Under the pieces are notes generated by a model. The model was given only the letters and a program-made list of their open reading frames with translations. It searched no databases and had not been told where the DNA came from. A stretch of DNA of 64,000 bases from an uncultured Alphaproteobacteria bacterium (lineage in GTDB: Bacteria > Pseudomonadota > Alphaproteobacteria > HIMB59 > GCA-002718135): NCBI GenBank assembly GCA_902602515.1, contig CACKRG010000001.1, positions 186,001 to 250,000 on the forward strand. The letters run 5' to 3'. Below are positions 39,398-50,378 of this stretch, piece after piece (the stretch's first letter is position 1; the number at the start of each line of letters is the position of its first letter). The position numbers and the translations under genes are program-made.

Positions 39398-40510
39398 TTG
39401 GAAATGGCCTACCAAATAAATACTAATTATTCCGTTACTTTTGATGATGTTCTGCTTTCACCAGCGTATTCTGAGATCAAACCAAAAGACGTAGATACAT
39501 CGATTACAATTGGAAAAGTAAAATTACACATTCCTATACTCTCAGCTGCAATGGATACTGTGACAGAGAATAAGATGGCTATCCATCTCGCACTAAATGG
39601 TGGTCTTGGTGTGATTCACCGTAATATGCCAATTGATAAACAAGCAAATGAAGTTAAAAAAGTTCATAGCTTTAAAGTTAATTCAAAAAAATTTGAAAAT
39701 GCTGTAATTAATTCTGATAAAAAGATTGCTGTAGGTGCTGCAATTGGTGTGGAAAATAATGCTTATTTGCGCCTATTAGAATTATTAAAAGTTGGTGTTG
39801 ATATAGTCTTTATTGATGTTGCTCATGCGCACACAAAAACAACTTTACAGTTTATTGAGAAAGCAAAAAAAGTTTTAAAGAAAACACCTCTTATTGTTGG
39901 AAATATTGCTACAAAAAAAGCTGCATCAGATTTAATTAGTGCTGGTGCTGATGCTATTAAAGTTGGTATTGGCCCAGGATCAATTTGTACAACAAGAGTT
40001 GTAACTGGTGTTGGTATTCCTCAGCTTTCAGCTATAATGGATACATTTCAGGCTGCCAAAAAATTTAAAATTCCAGTTATTGCAGATGGAGGAATAAAAA
40101 CATCAGGTGATATTGCAAAAGCTATAGCAGGTGGCGCAAGTGCCTGTATGATAGGGTCTTTATTTGCTGGCACTGAGGAATCACCAGGAAAATTATTAAC
40201 AATCAAAGGTAAGAAATTTAAATCCTATAGAGGTATGGGCTCTGTAGGGGCAATGCAAAAAGGTTCTTTTGATCGGTACTCCCAAGAAGAAACAAAGAAT
40301 GCAAAAAAATTAGTGGCAGAAGGTGTGGAAGGGATGGTTCCATACAAAGGTAAAATAGAAGATGTAGCGTATCAACTTGTTGGGGGTTTAAAATCTTCTA
40401 TGGGTTACACTGGTCATAAAAATATTAAGAAAATGCAAGGCAATTGTAAATTTGTTTTTATTTCTAAAGCAGGAGCCCGCGAAAGTAACGTTCACGATAT
40501 CATTATGTAA
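39398..40510 (+). CDS. guaB: IMP dehydrogenase lacking CBS domains
   Basis: [62 protein letters not shown]. Confidence 0.92.
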   Translation: MEMAYQINTNYSVTFDDVLLSPAYSEIKPKDVDTSITIGKVKLHIPILSAAMDTVTENKMAIHLALNGGLGVIHRNMPIDKQANEVKKVHSFKVNSKKFENAVINSDKKIAVGAAIGVENNAYLRLLELLKVGVDIVFIDVAHAHTKTTLQFIEKAKKVLKKTPLIVGNIATKKAASDLISAGADAIKVGIGPGSICTTRVVTGVGIPQLSAIMDTFQAAKKFKIPVIADGGIKTSGDIAKAIAGGASACMIGSLFAGTEESPGKLLTIKGKKFKSYRGMGSVGAMQKGSFDRYSQEETKNAKKLVAEGVEGMVPYKGKIEDVAYQLVGGLKSSMGYTGHKNIKKMQGNCKFVFISKAGARESNVHDIIM

Positions 40511-40552
40511 TAATGTGTCGAATCATCTTTGAATTGATACAATAAAATAAAA

Positions 40553-41044
40553 ATGACGTCAGCATCAACAAAACATAAGGTAGCAATTGTGATGGGTAGT
40601 AAGTCTGATTATGCTACCATGAAAAATTGTGAAAAAATTTTAAAATTACTGAAAGTTAAGTTTGAAACCAAAATTGTTTCTGCACACCGCACACCAGAGA
40701 GAATGTTTAAATTTGCTAAAGCAGCTGAAGATAATAATATTTCTATAATTATTGCCGGAGCAGGAGGTTCTGCACATTTACCAGGAATGATTGCGTCATT
40801 GACAACTATACCTGTAATCGGTGTACCAGTAGAAAGTCGTAAATTAAAAGGATTAGATAGTTTATTATCAATAGTACAAATGCCAAAAGGCATTCCTGTT
40901 AGCAGTGTTGCAATTGGTGAAGATGGAGCAATTAATGCTGGTTTATATGCAGCATCCATAATTGCACTTACGAATAAAGAAATTAAGAAAAATTTAAAAA
41001 ATTATCGAAGTAAACAATCAAAAGCTGTTAAACAAAAACCATAA
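40553..41044 (+). CDS. purE: N5-carboxyaminoimidazole ribonucleotide mutase
   Basis: [41 protein letters not shown]. Confidence 0.97.
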   Translation: MTSASTKHKVAIVMGSKSDYATMKNCEKILKLLKVKFETKIVSAHRTPERMFKFAKAAEDNNISIIIAGAGGSAHLPGMIASLTTIPVIGVPVESRKLKGLDSLLSIVQMPKGIPVSSVAIGEDGAINAGLYAASIIALTNKEIKKNLKNYRSKQSKAVKQKP

Positions 41045-41047
41045 CTC

Positions 41048-42091
41048 ATGAATACACCCACACTTGGCATTATCGGTGGTGGACAATTAGGAAGTCTTTT
41101 AGCAGATGCTGCAAAAAAAATAGATATACAAACTGTCATATTAAGTGATGATCCTGATGCACCCGGAAAACACTTTGCTACTAAATTTATTTTTGGTCAG
41201 TATGATGATGATGCAACGATAAATAATTTTATTAATGAAGTTGATCTTGTTACATACGAATTTGAAAATATACCCTTTGCAATATTAAAAAAGATTAATG
41301 AAAAGAAACAAGTTTTACCTAAACCAGAAATTAATCAACTCATTCAACACCGGGAAACAGAAAAAAAATTTCTCAATGATAATAATATAACAACAACAAA
41401 ATATGTAACTGTCAAAAATGAAAAAGATTTGAGTGAAAATGTAGACTTGCTTCCTGGTTTGTTAAAAACCACTACGTTAGGATACGATGGTAAAGGTCAG
41501 TATAAATTAAATACTGTAGATGATATTACTAACGAGATTGATTTTACAAAAGAATATATTTTAGAAAAACTCATTCATCTAAAAAAAGAAATTTCAGTAG
41601 TAATTACTCGTTTTGATCAAAATAGTTATGAGATCTATGATCCTATTGAAAATGTTCATGAAGAACAAATTTTAAAATATTCAACAATACCAAGTGATAT
41701 CTCTGATGACATACGAATAAAATCAATTGAGTGGGCAAAACAAGTTGTAGAAAAACTAGATTATATTGGAACGTTATGTGTAGAATTTTTTATTGATGCT
41801 GATGATAATTTATATGCTAACGAAATTGCTCCTCGTGTTCATAATTCTGGACATCTCACAATGAATTCTCATAATATTTGTCAATTTGAAAATCATGTAC
41901 GAGCAGTATGTGGCTTAGAAAGGATTAATACAAAAAAATTGTTTAATGCCAAAATGATTAATTTAATTGGCGATGATATAACACCGTATCGAAATAAAAC
42001 ATTTATGGATAACGAATTTTTTTATGACTATTTAAAAACAGAAATTAAAAATAAAAGAAAAATGGGTCATATAACAATTATTGAAAAATAA
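41048..42091 (+). CDS. purK: N5-carboxyaminoimidazole ribonucleotide synthase
   Basis: LGIIGGGQLGSLLADAA; EIAPRVHNSGHLT. Confidence 0.97.
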   Translation: MNTPTLGIIGGGQLGSLLADAAKKIDIQTVILSDDPDAPGKHFATKFIFGQYDDDATINNFINEVDLVTYEFENIPFAILKKINEKKQVLPKPEINQLIQHRETEKKFLNDNNITTTKYVTVKNEKDLSENVDLLPGLLKTTTLGYDGKGQYKLNTVDDITNEIDFTKEYILEKLIHLKKEISVVITRFDQNSYEIYDPIENVHEEQILKYSTIPSDISDDIRIKSIEWAKQVVEKLDYIGTLCVEFFIDADDNLYANEIAPRVHNSGHLTMNSHNICQFENHVRAVCGLERINTKKLFNAKMINLIGDDITPYRNKTFMDNEFFYDYLKTEIKNKRKMGHITIIEK

Positions 42092-42101
42092 TTTATTAAC
42101 T

Positions 42102-42998
42102 TTAATTAAATTGATCTGTTAACCTTGTTACCAGTTGATATTTGTTGGCAACATTTACTAAATCCTCTCCCTCACGAAAAGATTGTTTATCTAATTGTTT
42201 AGTGGGATCTCCGCCAGGCCATATTCGCCAACTATCATTATCAATAACATCAGATAAAACTAATGAATTATCTGATACTTTAAAACCAAGCTCAAACTTA
42301 ATATCGACTAAATGTATAGGACCATCAATTGTATTAATAGTTTTCCATTTGTCTTCAATAAGCTCAAAACTTGGAAGAATAATTCCATTAATAGCTATTT
42401 CCAATTCTTGATCAGACAATAATTTTTTGGTTTTCATCAAGCTTTTGCTTGTAATAGGTTGTTTGGCAGAAAATAATTTCCATTCTTCTCCAGTTTTTAC
42501 AAAAGGATCCGTAAATACACCCTCTTCCCATTTTCCATCTTTTAAGAATTGTCTTCTCGCTTCACTCTCATCCATTTGAACAGGTTCTGCAACATGAGGA
42601 GGAATAACAACAGCTTGTTTATGAAATATTTCCCAAACTAAGTTTTCAAATTGATGAGGATTACTTTTATCTTTTGCAAATTGAGTGTTTCTACTTAAAT
42701 AACTCCCCCATGCATAACGTCTGACTACAAATTCTAAAGGGAGCATATTACAGTTATAACTTAAAAAAGTATTTGGAGAATCTTGTTCAATAAATGATGT
42801 TGCAATACCTGCCTTGGTTAGCATACTAAAAACATTACTTGTTTGTTTTGTCTTTTGTATTCCAATATCTTTAATTTCCTCTTTCTTCGCTGCATCTCCT
42901 CCTGTTAAAAAATCTTTTGTTACAATTCGAATGATATTTTGATCATTTGTTTTCTCAATAATTTTAGTTTTTCCTTCAACTAAAAATGAATTACTCAT
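42102..42998 (-). CDS. purC: SAICAR synthase
   Basis: LVEGKTKIIEKT; EFVVRRYAWGSYL; likely start MSNSFL. Confidence 0.95.
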   Translation of the reverse strand: MSNSFLVEGKTKIIEKTNDQNIIRIVTKDFLTGGDAAKKEEIKDIGIQKTKQTSNVFSMLTKAGIATSFIEQDSPNTFLSYNCNMLPLEFVVRRYAWGSYLSRNTQFAKDKSNPHQFENLVWEIFHKQAVVIPPHVAEPVQMDESEARRQFLKDGKWEEGVFTDPFVKTGEEWKLFSAKQPITSKSLMKTKKLLSDQELEIAINGIILPSFELIEDKWKTINTIDGPIHLVDIKFELGFKVSDNSLVLSDVIDNDSWRIWPGGDPTKQLDKQSFREGEDLVNVANKYQLVTRLTDQFN

Positions 42999-44268
42999 CG
43001 ATATATCTCCAACCGATATCTTTTCGATAATATCCCTCATCCCAGTTAATTTGATTGATTATATTGTGAATAGATTCTCTAATACTTTTTAAATCCTTAC
43101 CTGTACTAGAGATATTTAATACGCGCCCTCCATTAGAGATCCATTTATTTTCTTTAAGCATTGTTCCTGCATGAAACAGATACTCATCTTTTGTTAAAGT
43201 AAGATTTTCCAAATTATTAATTGATGTGTATTTTTTATAATCCTCTGGATAGCCATTAGCAGCAATTACTACTGTCATGGCATAATCATTTTTCCACTTA
43301 ATTTTATCTATTTCATTTAAAGTGCCTATTGCCGAAGCATGAAGTAGTTCTAATAAATCTGTTTCTAATAGTGGAATAATTGCTTGCGTTTCTGGATCAC
43401 CAAAACGAACATTAATTTCGAGTAAATTTGGACCCTGATCTGTTAGAATTAATCCTGCATAAAACATTCCTTGATAGTTGATGCCTTGTTCAGCTAGATA
43501 TTTAACAATAGGTTCAACAAATGTTTTGGATAATTCATTCATTTTATTTGATGAAATAGAAGGAACAGGTGTGTAGGCTCCCATACCACCAGTGTTTAAC
43601 CCTTTTTCTCCTTCTAAAATTTTTTTATGATCTTGTGCTGTTGTAAGTGGCAACACAAATCCATTTTTATCGATAAGTGAAAATAAACTTATCTCTTCAC
43701 CAACTAAAAACTCCTCAATAACAACTACTGAACCGGCATTACCAAAAGAATCATCTTTAAAACATTTAATCAGTGCATCTTTTGCATCCTCCTTTGTTTG
43801 ACAAATAATAACTCCTTTTCCTGCCGCTAAACCATCAGCTTTAATAACAAGAGGATAGGACTGGTTTTGACAAAAATTTAAGGCTTCATCATAGTTGTCA
43901 AATACATCATAAGCTGCTGTTGCTATATTTAATTTTTTACAAATGTCTTTTGTAAATTTTTTAGATCTTTCTAGCTCAGCTCCCATCTGATCAGGGCCAA
44001 AAACCAATATAGAATTATTTATTAAAAGGTTCGATAATCCTTTTGTTAAAGGTAGTTCTGGACCAATCACCACGAGATCAATTTTACTTTCTAGACAAAA
44101 TTGAAGAATAGCATCATGGTCATTAACATCTATGGTAATCGAAGAAGCAATTTCACTGATACTATCACTTCCAGGAATACAATATAAATTAGCACAATTA
44201 GGAGATTGTTTTATACCATAACATAGTGCGTGTTCTCTTCCACCATTACCAATGACAAGAACTTTCAT
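42991..44268 (-). CDS. purD: Phosphoribosylamine-glycine ligase
   Basis: MKVLVIGNGGREHALCYGI; VIKADGLAAGKGVI; NVRFGDPETQ. Confidence 0.97.
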   Translation of the reverse strand: MKVLVIGNGGREHALCYGIKQSPNCANLYCIPGSDSISEIASSITIDVNDHDAILQFCLESKIDLVVIGPELPLTKGLSNLLINNSILVFGPDQMGAELERSKKFTKDICKKLNIATAAYDVFDNYDEALNFCQNQSYPLVIKADGLAAGKGVIICQTKEDAKDALIKCFKDDSFGNAGSVVVIEEFLVGEEISLFSLIDKNGFVLPLTTAQDHKKILEGEKGLNTGGMGAYTPVPSISSNKMNELSKTFVEPIVKYLAEQGINYQGMFYAGLILTDQGPNLLEINVRFGDPETQAIIPLLETDLLELLHASAIGTLNEIDKIKWKNDYAMTVVIAANGYPEDYKKYTSINNLENLTLTKDEYLFHAGTMLKENKWISNGGRVLNISSTGKDLKSIRESIHNIINQINWDEGYYRKDIGWRYIDE

Positions 44269-44288
44269 GAAAGAAAATAATTCATCAA

Positions 44289-45776
44289 TTAGTTATTTGA
44301 AGCAAGGCTTAAAAATGATAGTTTTTTTAAGCTTTCGTCATTCAAGTAGTCTAAAGGTCTGACTGGATACTCTCCTGTAAAATAATGATCAGTAAATTGA
44401 GGATTCTCATTATCTCTCTCACTGTAGCCAAGAGCTTGATAAAGACCATCTAATGATAAAAATTTTAACGATTTAGCTCCAATATATTTGCGCATTTCCT
44501 CTAAATTTTTATTTGCAGCCAATAATTCTTCTTGGGTCGGAGTATCGACTCCATAAAAATCAGGATATTTAATTGCGGGTGAAGCAATACGCATATGGAC
44601 TTCTTTTGCTCCAAAATCATAAAGCATTTTTATTATCTTAGTGGATGTTGTTCCTCGAACCAATGAGTCGTCAATTAAAACAACTTTCTTTTTTTTAATT
44701 GAACTTTTGTTAGGATTTAGTTTTAACTTTACACCTAAACTTCTAATTTGCTGAGTTGGCTCAATAAATGTCCTCCCTACATAATGATTTCTTATTAACC
44801 CTAATTCAAAAGGAATACCAGACTCTTGACTAAAGCCAAGTGCTGCAGGAACACCAGAGTCTGGAACTGGTACAACTACATCAGGTTTTATATCGGTTTC
44901 TTTTGCTAAGTATGTACCTAAATTTTTTCTATATTCATAAGCAGTTTTGTTTTTTAAAATACTATCTGGTCGCGAAAAATAAATATATTCAAAAACACAT
45001 GGTTTAATTTGTTTTTTTGGAAATGGTCTTCTACTTTCAACTTTATTGTCTTTAATAACTACAACTTCACCATTTTCAATTTCGCGGATAAATTTTGCAC
45101 CTATAATATCTAGCGCGCAAGTTTCAGAGGCAAGGATAAATGCATTTTTAAATTTACCTAAAACAAGTGGGCGAATACCTAACGGATCTCTTGCACCCAT
45201 CAATGTACCATTAGCAATAATTGATAAAGCATAACCACCTTGAATTTGCATTAAAGCATCAATAATTTTATTTAAAATATCTTTCTTTTTTGAACGAGCT
45301 ACAAGTTGAACAATTGTTTCGGTATCGGATGTTGTTTGAAATATTGCTCCTTCACGTACCATTTGATCTCTTAGAAGAAGTGCATTTGTTAAATTGCCAT
45401 TATGAGCAATGCTAATAGCTCCACCATGAAGGTCAGCATAAAAAGGTTGTATATTCCTTATTGTTTCACCGCCTGTTGTTGAATAACGATTGTGTCCGAT
45501 TGCAATTTTTCCCTTAAGTTTATCTAATGAATGTTTCTTCGTAAAATTATCTCCAACCAATCCAAATTTCCTCTCTGAGTGATAAGAATTGCCATCATAA
45601 CTTACAATTCCGCAACCTTCTTGACCACGATGTTGCAACGCGTGCAAACCAAGAGCTGTTAAGGCTGAAGCATCTTTGGTTCCACTTATTCCAAAAACAC
45701 CACACTCCTCATTAAGTCTGGGGAAATGAGATTGCTTTACCTCAAATTTTTTTAAAAATTTTAGTCGATTTTTCAT
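44289..45776 (-). CDS. purF: Amidophosphoribosyltransferase
   Basis: ECGVFGISG; GLHALQHRGQEGCGIV; VVLIDDSLVRGTTSTKI. Confidence 0.97.
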   Translation of the reverse strand: MKNRLKFLKKFEVKQSHFPRLNEECGVFGISGTKDASALTALGLHALQHRGQEGCGIVSYDGNSYHSERKFGLVGDNFTKKHSLDKLKGKIAIGHNRYSTTGGETIRNIQPFYADLHGGAISIAHNGNLTNALLLRDQMVREGAIFQTTSDTETIVQLVARSKKKDILNKIIDALMQIQGGYALSIIANGTLMGARDPLGIRPLVLGKFKNAFILASETCALDIIGAKFIREIENGEVVVIKDNKVESRRPFPKKQIKPCVFEYIYFSRPDSILKNKTAYEYRKNLGTYLAKETDIKPDVVVPVPDSGVPAALGFSQESGIPFELGLIRNHYVGRTFIEPTQQIRSLGVKLKLNPNKSSIKKKKVVLIDDSLVRGTTSTKIIKMLYDFGAKEVHMRIASPAIKYPDFYGVDTPTQEELLAANKNLEEMRKYIGAKSLKFLSLDGLYQALGYSERDNENPQFTDHYFTGEYPVRPLDYLNDESLKKLSFLSLASNN

Positions 45777-45777
45777 C

Positions 45778-46347
45778 TTACTCTTGTCTTTTTAAAAGTG
45801 TTTTTGCAACCATCTGTAATGCTCTTGGATAAACCTTATGCTCTTCTATCAATATTTTTTTTGAGAGTGATTCGGTATTATCTTTCTTCAAAATCTTTAC
45901 TTTTTTTTGCAATATAATCTTTCCAGAGTCAATTTTAGAGGTTACGTAATGAACACTACAACCAGAATAGCTTGCTTTAGCCTTTATTGCCTGATCCTGA
46001 GCTTTTAAGCCTTTGAAAGCTGGAAGATAAGATGGATGAATATTGATTAATCGGGATTGCCACTGCCTTACAAATTTTGAGTCTAAAACTTGCATAAAAC
46101 CAGCTAAACAAATGAGGTCTATATTTTTTAGATACTTAATGACTTTGTATTCAAAATTTTTTCTTGGAATAAAATGTATAAAAGGAATTTTATTTTTTTT
46201 AGCAATAATCAAACCTTTTGCTTTAGAATTATTGGAGACTACTAATTGAACCTCAACTACACTTTTTTTTTTAAATGATGATTGTATTAGTGATTCTAAA
46301 TTTGAACCTCTCCCTGATATAAAAATAGCAACTCGTAATTTTTTCAA
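45778..46347 (-). CDS. purN: Phosphoribosylglycinamide formyltransferase
   Basis: VAIFISGRGSNLESLI; INIHPSYLPAFKG. Confidence 0.95.
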   Translation of the reverse strand: MKKLRVAIFISGRGSNLESLIQSSFKKKSVVEVQLVVSNNSKAKGLIIAKKNKIPFIHFIPRKNFEYKVIKYLKNIDLICLAGFMQVLDSKFVRQWQSRLINIHPSYLPAFKGLKAQDQAIKAKASYSGCSVHYVTSKIDSGKIILQKKVKILKKDNTESLSKKILIEEHKVYPRALQMVAKTLLKRQE

Positions 46348-47378
46348 CTAATTGTACACCTTGATAATTTGTTAACTTCTATTTTTCCAATTTCAAAAAT
46401 ATCTAAACTTTCATCTTTTATTAATTGCTCAAATTCTTTGTAATTATTTTTTGAAATAGTCATAATCAGACCTAATCCACAATTAAATGTCTTTAGCATC
46501 TCTTCATCTGTAATATTAGCTAAATTTTGAAACCATTGAAATATTTCTTCATTACAAATAAATTTTTTATCTATCCATGCTGACAGATTTTCAGAAAGCA
46601 TCCTTGGTGCATTTCCAATGACACCACCACCTGTTATATGCGAAATACCATTGACTAAATTTTTTTCTAATATTTTTTTCAAAAAAGGAAAATATAAAGT
46701 TGTTGGAGCCATTAAAGCTGCTGCATTTGTTTCATAAGATGATCTAAATTCTGTTTTTTTATTTAGATCTATATTTTTATCTTTTAAAACTTTTCTAATC
46801 AGAGAATATCCATTTGAATGAAATCCCGAAGATTTAATACCGTAAAGTAAATCATCTTCTTCAATTTCATTTTTTTTTGGTAAAATTTTTTTTCTCTCAA
46901 CTGCGCCAACACAAAATCCTGCAAAATCAAAATCATCTTTTTTATAAAGACCAGGCATTTCCGCTGTTTCACCACCTATCAAAGAACAATTATTTATCTT
47001 ACAAGCTTCAGTTATGCTTTTCATAATTTTCAAAAAAGAATTTTTATCAATTCTGGAGGAAGCGTAGTAATCTAAAAAAAATAATGGTTCAGCACCATGG
47101 CAAAGAATATCATTAAGGCACATACCAACAAGATCATGACCTAAACCATCTAAAATATCAGTTTCAATGCCCAGTAATATTTTTGTACCTATACCATCTG
47201 TTCCAGACACTAATAACGGATCTTTAAATCCACATTTTTTAAGGTCAAAAAGTCCGCCAAAACCACCAATTTCATCAAAATTACCATTACGATTTGTAGA
47301 TTTACTTAATTTAGAAATATCTTTAACTAACAAATCAGTGTTTTCTATATTCACCCCTGCGTCTTTATATGTTGTCAT
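46344..47378 (-). CDS. purM: Phosphoribosylformylglycinamidine cyclo-ligase
   Basis: YKDAGVNIENTD; GTDGIGTKILLG; SLIGGETAEMPG. Confidence 0.97.
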   Translation of the reverse strand: MTTYKDAGVNIENTDLLVKDISKLSKSTNRNGNFDEIGGFGGLFDLKKCGFKDPLLVSGTDGIGTKILLGIETDILDGLGHDLVGMCLNDILCHGAEPLFFLDYYASSRIDKNSFLKIMKSITEACKINNCSLIGGETAEMPGLYKKDDFDFAGFCVGAVERKKILPKKNEIEEDDLLYGIKSSGFHSNGYSLIRKVLKDKNIDLNKKTEFRSSYETNAAALMAPTTLYFPFLKKILEKNLVNGISHITGGGVIGNAPRMLSENLSAWIDKKFICNEEIFQWFQNLANITDEEMLKTFNCGLGLIMTISKNNYKEFEQLIKDESLDIFEIGKIEVNKLSRCTIS

Positions 47379-47450
47379 ATTTAATTAGTTTTAAACGAAT
47401 CGTTACTGTGTAACTATTAATATATTAAAATAATTTGATTCGTACTCATA

Positions 47451-50378
47451 ATGACTAATACAATTCAAATTCTCGCAATAGAGAAAACAGGTAAAGAAAT
47501 CTCTCTACAGAAAGAATATAAGAACAAGTCTATTAAAATTGTAGATGGATATTTTTTCTCCAAAAAACTCAATGAAGAAAATTTTAATAAAATAAGTAAG
47601 CTTATTTCTAATAAGGTTTCTCAAAAAATCTTGACAAAAAATAATATTGATAAAGTTCTATCTGGTTATAGTAACTTTGATTGGGTTGTAGAAATAAAAT
47701 TTTTACCGGGAGTTACAGATAATATCGCAACAACAGTAAAAGAAATAATCAAAGATAATTTAAAAAATAGTTTTAGAAATTTTCAACTTGGATCTACAAA
47801 AATTATTTTAATAAAAGGAAAAAAACAAGAAATTATGAATATATCGAAAAATGAATCAAATCCATTAATTCAAACTATAAAATTTTATTCCTTTAAAACT
47901 TATTTAAAAAGTTTCAAAAAAAACCAGTTTAATTTACAGCAGGTTAAATTAGCTAAAAAAAAATATATTAAAAAAGAGATTAATTTGAATATCTCTGATG
48001 AAAATCTAAGTTTAATTGGCAAACTTGGAATTAAAGAACATGACAAATCTAGACGGGGAACACTTGGTTTAGATCTAGAATCTTTAAAGGCAATAAGAAA
48101 TTATTTTAAAAAAACAAAACGAAAGCCTTCTGATGTTGAAATTGAAACAATAGCACAAACTTGGTCTGAACATTGTAAACATAAAATATTCTCAGCAGAA
48201 ATTGATGATATTAAAGAAGGTATATTCAGAAAATATATTAAAGGTGCTACTGAAAAAATTATAAAACTAAGAAAAGATAATTTTTGTATCTCTCTTTTTA
48301 CAGATAATGCTGGTGGTATTGAATTTAATAAAGATTGGATAATATGTCATAAGGTAGAGACACATAATACACCCTCTGCATTAGATCCTTTTGGAGGTGC
48401 AATAACTGGCATAGTTGGAGTTAACAGAGATTGTCTTGGATTTGGTAAAGGTGCAAAACCTATTGCAAACACTTATGCATATTATTTATCTTTTCCAAAT
48501 AAAAACTATCAATTGTTTCGTCAAAAATATAATGATCCTATGCTTCCTGCTAATTTTATTGCTAAAGGTATAATTAGTGGCGTAAGAGTTGGAGGTAACT
48601 GTTCAGGCATTCCAACACCACAGGGAAATATATATTTTGACGATAGATTTGCTGGAAAGCCCCTAGTATTTTGTGGGACTGTTGGACTTATTCCTAAGAA
48701 GATTAAAGGTAAATTAGCTCATAAAAAAAAAGCTAATCCTGGAGATATTATCTTAATGGTTGGAGGTAGAGTTGGAAAAGATGGTATTCATGGTGCAACA
48801 TTTTCTTCTGAGGAACTCGATCCAAACAGTCCTGTATCAGCAGTACAAATTGGTGATCCTATAACTCAAAAGAAAATGTCAGATGTTATTATTAGAGAAT
48901 TACGTAATAAAAATATGTATTCAAGTATAACTGATAACGGAGCTGGGGGGCTATCCTCATCAATAGGTGAAATGGCAAAAGAAAGTGGAGGTTTTGAAGT
49001 AAATCTTGAAAAAGTACCAATCAAATATGACGGATTATATCCTTGGGAAATTTGGGTATCTGAGTCTCAAGAAAGAATGACACTTGCTATTCCACCATCC
49101 AATGTGAAGAAAGTTATAAAGCTATTCAACCTAAGGGGAGTTGAAGCAACCATAGTTGGAAAATTTATTAAAAAAGAAAAAGCTATAGTTAAATATAATA
49201 ACACAGAAATTCTAAATTTAGATATGGAATTTCTTCATGAAGGTTATCCTAAATTAAAGTTAAAAACAGCTTTGCCAAAAATAAAAATTAAAAAGAAAAA
49301 AAAATTTAAACGTTTTTCATTAATAGAAAAATTTCATAAATTACTATCCAGTCCTAACATTTCATCAAAAGAATTTGTAGCAACACAATATGATCATGAG
49401 GTACAAGCTTCGTCAATTATAAAGCCATTACAAGGAGAAGGTAGAGTTTTTGGTGATGCTACAGCAGTAAAACCATTGTTTGATGATAATAAATCTATAG
49501 CGCTATCGCAAGCTGCTTATCCTCAATATACTGAAACAAATCCATATCAAATGGCAGCATGTTCAATCGATACAGCATTCAAAAATTTAATTGTATCTGG
49601 TGCTAACTTAAAAAAAATTGCAGTTCTCGATAATTTTTGTTGGTGTAGTTCGGATGATCCAGAGAGGTTATATCAATTAAAAGAGTCGGCAAAAGCATGT
49701 TATGATTATGCTGTTGCATACAAAACACCATTTATTTCAGGTAAAGATAGTATGTATAATGATTTCAAAGGATATAACAAGAGTGGCAAACCAGTAAAAA
49801 TTTCAATACCTCCAACACTACTTATTTCTTCAATTGGAATAGTTGATAAAATTTCTTACTTAACAAAAATAACTCCTGATGTAGGAGATGAACTTTTTGT
49901 ATTAGGCAAAAATTACAATGAATTAAAAGATAGTGAATATGAAAAAATTTTTGGAACAGGTAATAACAAAATTCCAACTGTTTATGCCAAAGAAGCATTA
50001 AAAACTTATAGTAATTATGTGAGAGCTAATAAATTAAAAATATTTAATTCAGCAATTGGAGTTGATTTAGGAGGAATTGGAGTAGCAATTTCCAAAATGG
50101 CAATAGCTTCTAAAAAAGGGTTAATTATAAATCTAAAATCTATAAAAAATAGTTCAATAGAAGAATTTTTGTTTTCACAAAGTCAAAGTAGAATAATTGT
50201 ATCAATAAAAAAAATTAACGTAAAAAAATTTAAAAAAATATTTAATACATCTAGTTATATTAACATTGGTAAATGTATTAGCTCTGATACAATTGAATTT
50301 GTAGATATAAAAAAAATATTTAAAATTAAAGTTTCAGATTTAGAAAAATCCTACAAACAAAAAATCAAGGGGTTATGA
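47451..50378 (+). CDS. purL: Phosphoribosylformylglycinamidine synthase, long PurL with a probable N-terminal PurS-like region
   Basis: IAQTWSEHCKHKIFSAEI; TDNAGGIEF; KVETHNTPSALDPFGGA; about 200-aa N-terminal extension with FLPGVTDNIATTVKEII. Confidence 0.95.
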   Translation: MTNTIQILAIEKTGKEISLQKEYKNKSIKIVDGYFFSKKLNEENFNKISKLISNKVSQKILTKNNIDKVLSGYSNFDWVVEIKFLPGVTDNIATTVKEIIKDNLKNSFRNFQLGSTKIILIKGKKQEIMNISKNESNPLIQTIKFYSFKTYLKSFKKNQFNLQQVKLAKKKYIKKEINLNISDENLSLIGKLGIKEHDKSRRGTLGLDLESLKAIRNYFKKTKRKPSDVEIETIAQTWSEHCKHKIFSAEIDDIKEGIFRKYIKGATEKIIKLRKDNFCISLFTDNAGGIEFNKDWIICHKVETHNTPSALDPFGGAITGIVGVNRDCLGFGKGAKPIANTYAYYLSFPNKNYQLFRQKYNDPMLPANFIAKGIISGVRVGGNCSGIPTPQGNIYFDDRFAGKPLVFCGTVGLIPKKIKGKLAHKKKANPGDIILMVGGRVGKDGIHGATFSSEELDPNSPVSAVQIGDPITQKKMSDVIIRELRNKNMYSSITDNGAGGLSSSIGEMAKESGGFEVNLEKVPIKYDGLYPWEIWVSESQERMTLAIPPSNVKKVIKLFNLRGVEATIVGKFIKKEKAIVKYNNTEILNLDMEFLHEGYPKLKLKTALPKIKIKKKKKFKRFSLIEKFHKLLSSPNISSKEFVATQYDHEVQASSIIKPLQGEGRVFGDATAVKPLFDDNKSIALSQAAYPQYTETNPYQMAACSIDTAFKNLIVSGANLKKIAVLDNFCWCSSDDPERLYQLKESAKACYDYAVAYKTPFISGKDSMYNDFKGYNKSGKPVKISIPPTLLISSIGIVDKISYLTKITPDVGDELFVLGKNYNELKDSEYEKIFGTGNNKIPTVYAKEALKTYSNYVRANKLKIFNSAIGVDLGGIGVAISKMAIASKKGLIINLKSIKNSSIEEFLFSQSQSRIIVSIKKINVKKFKKIFNTSSYINIGKCISSDTIEFVDIKKIFKIKVSDLEKSYKQKIKGL

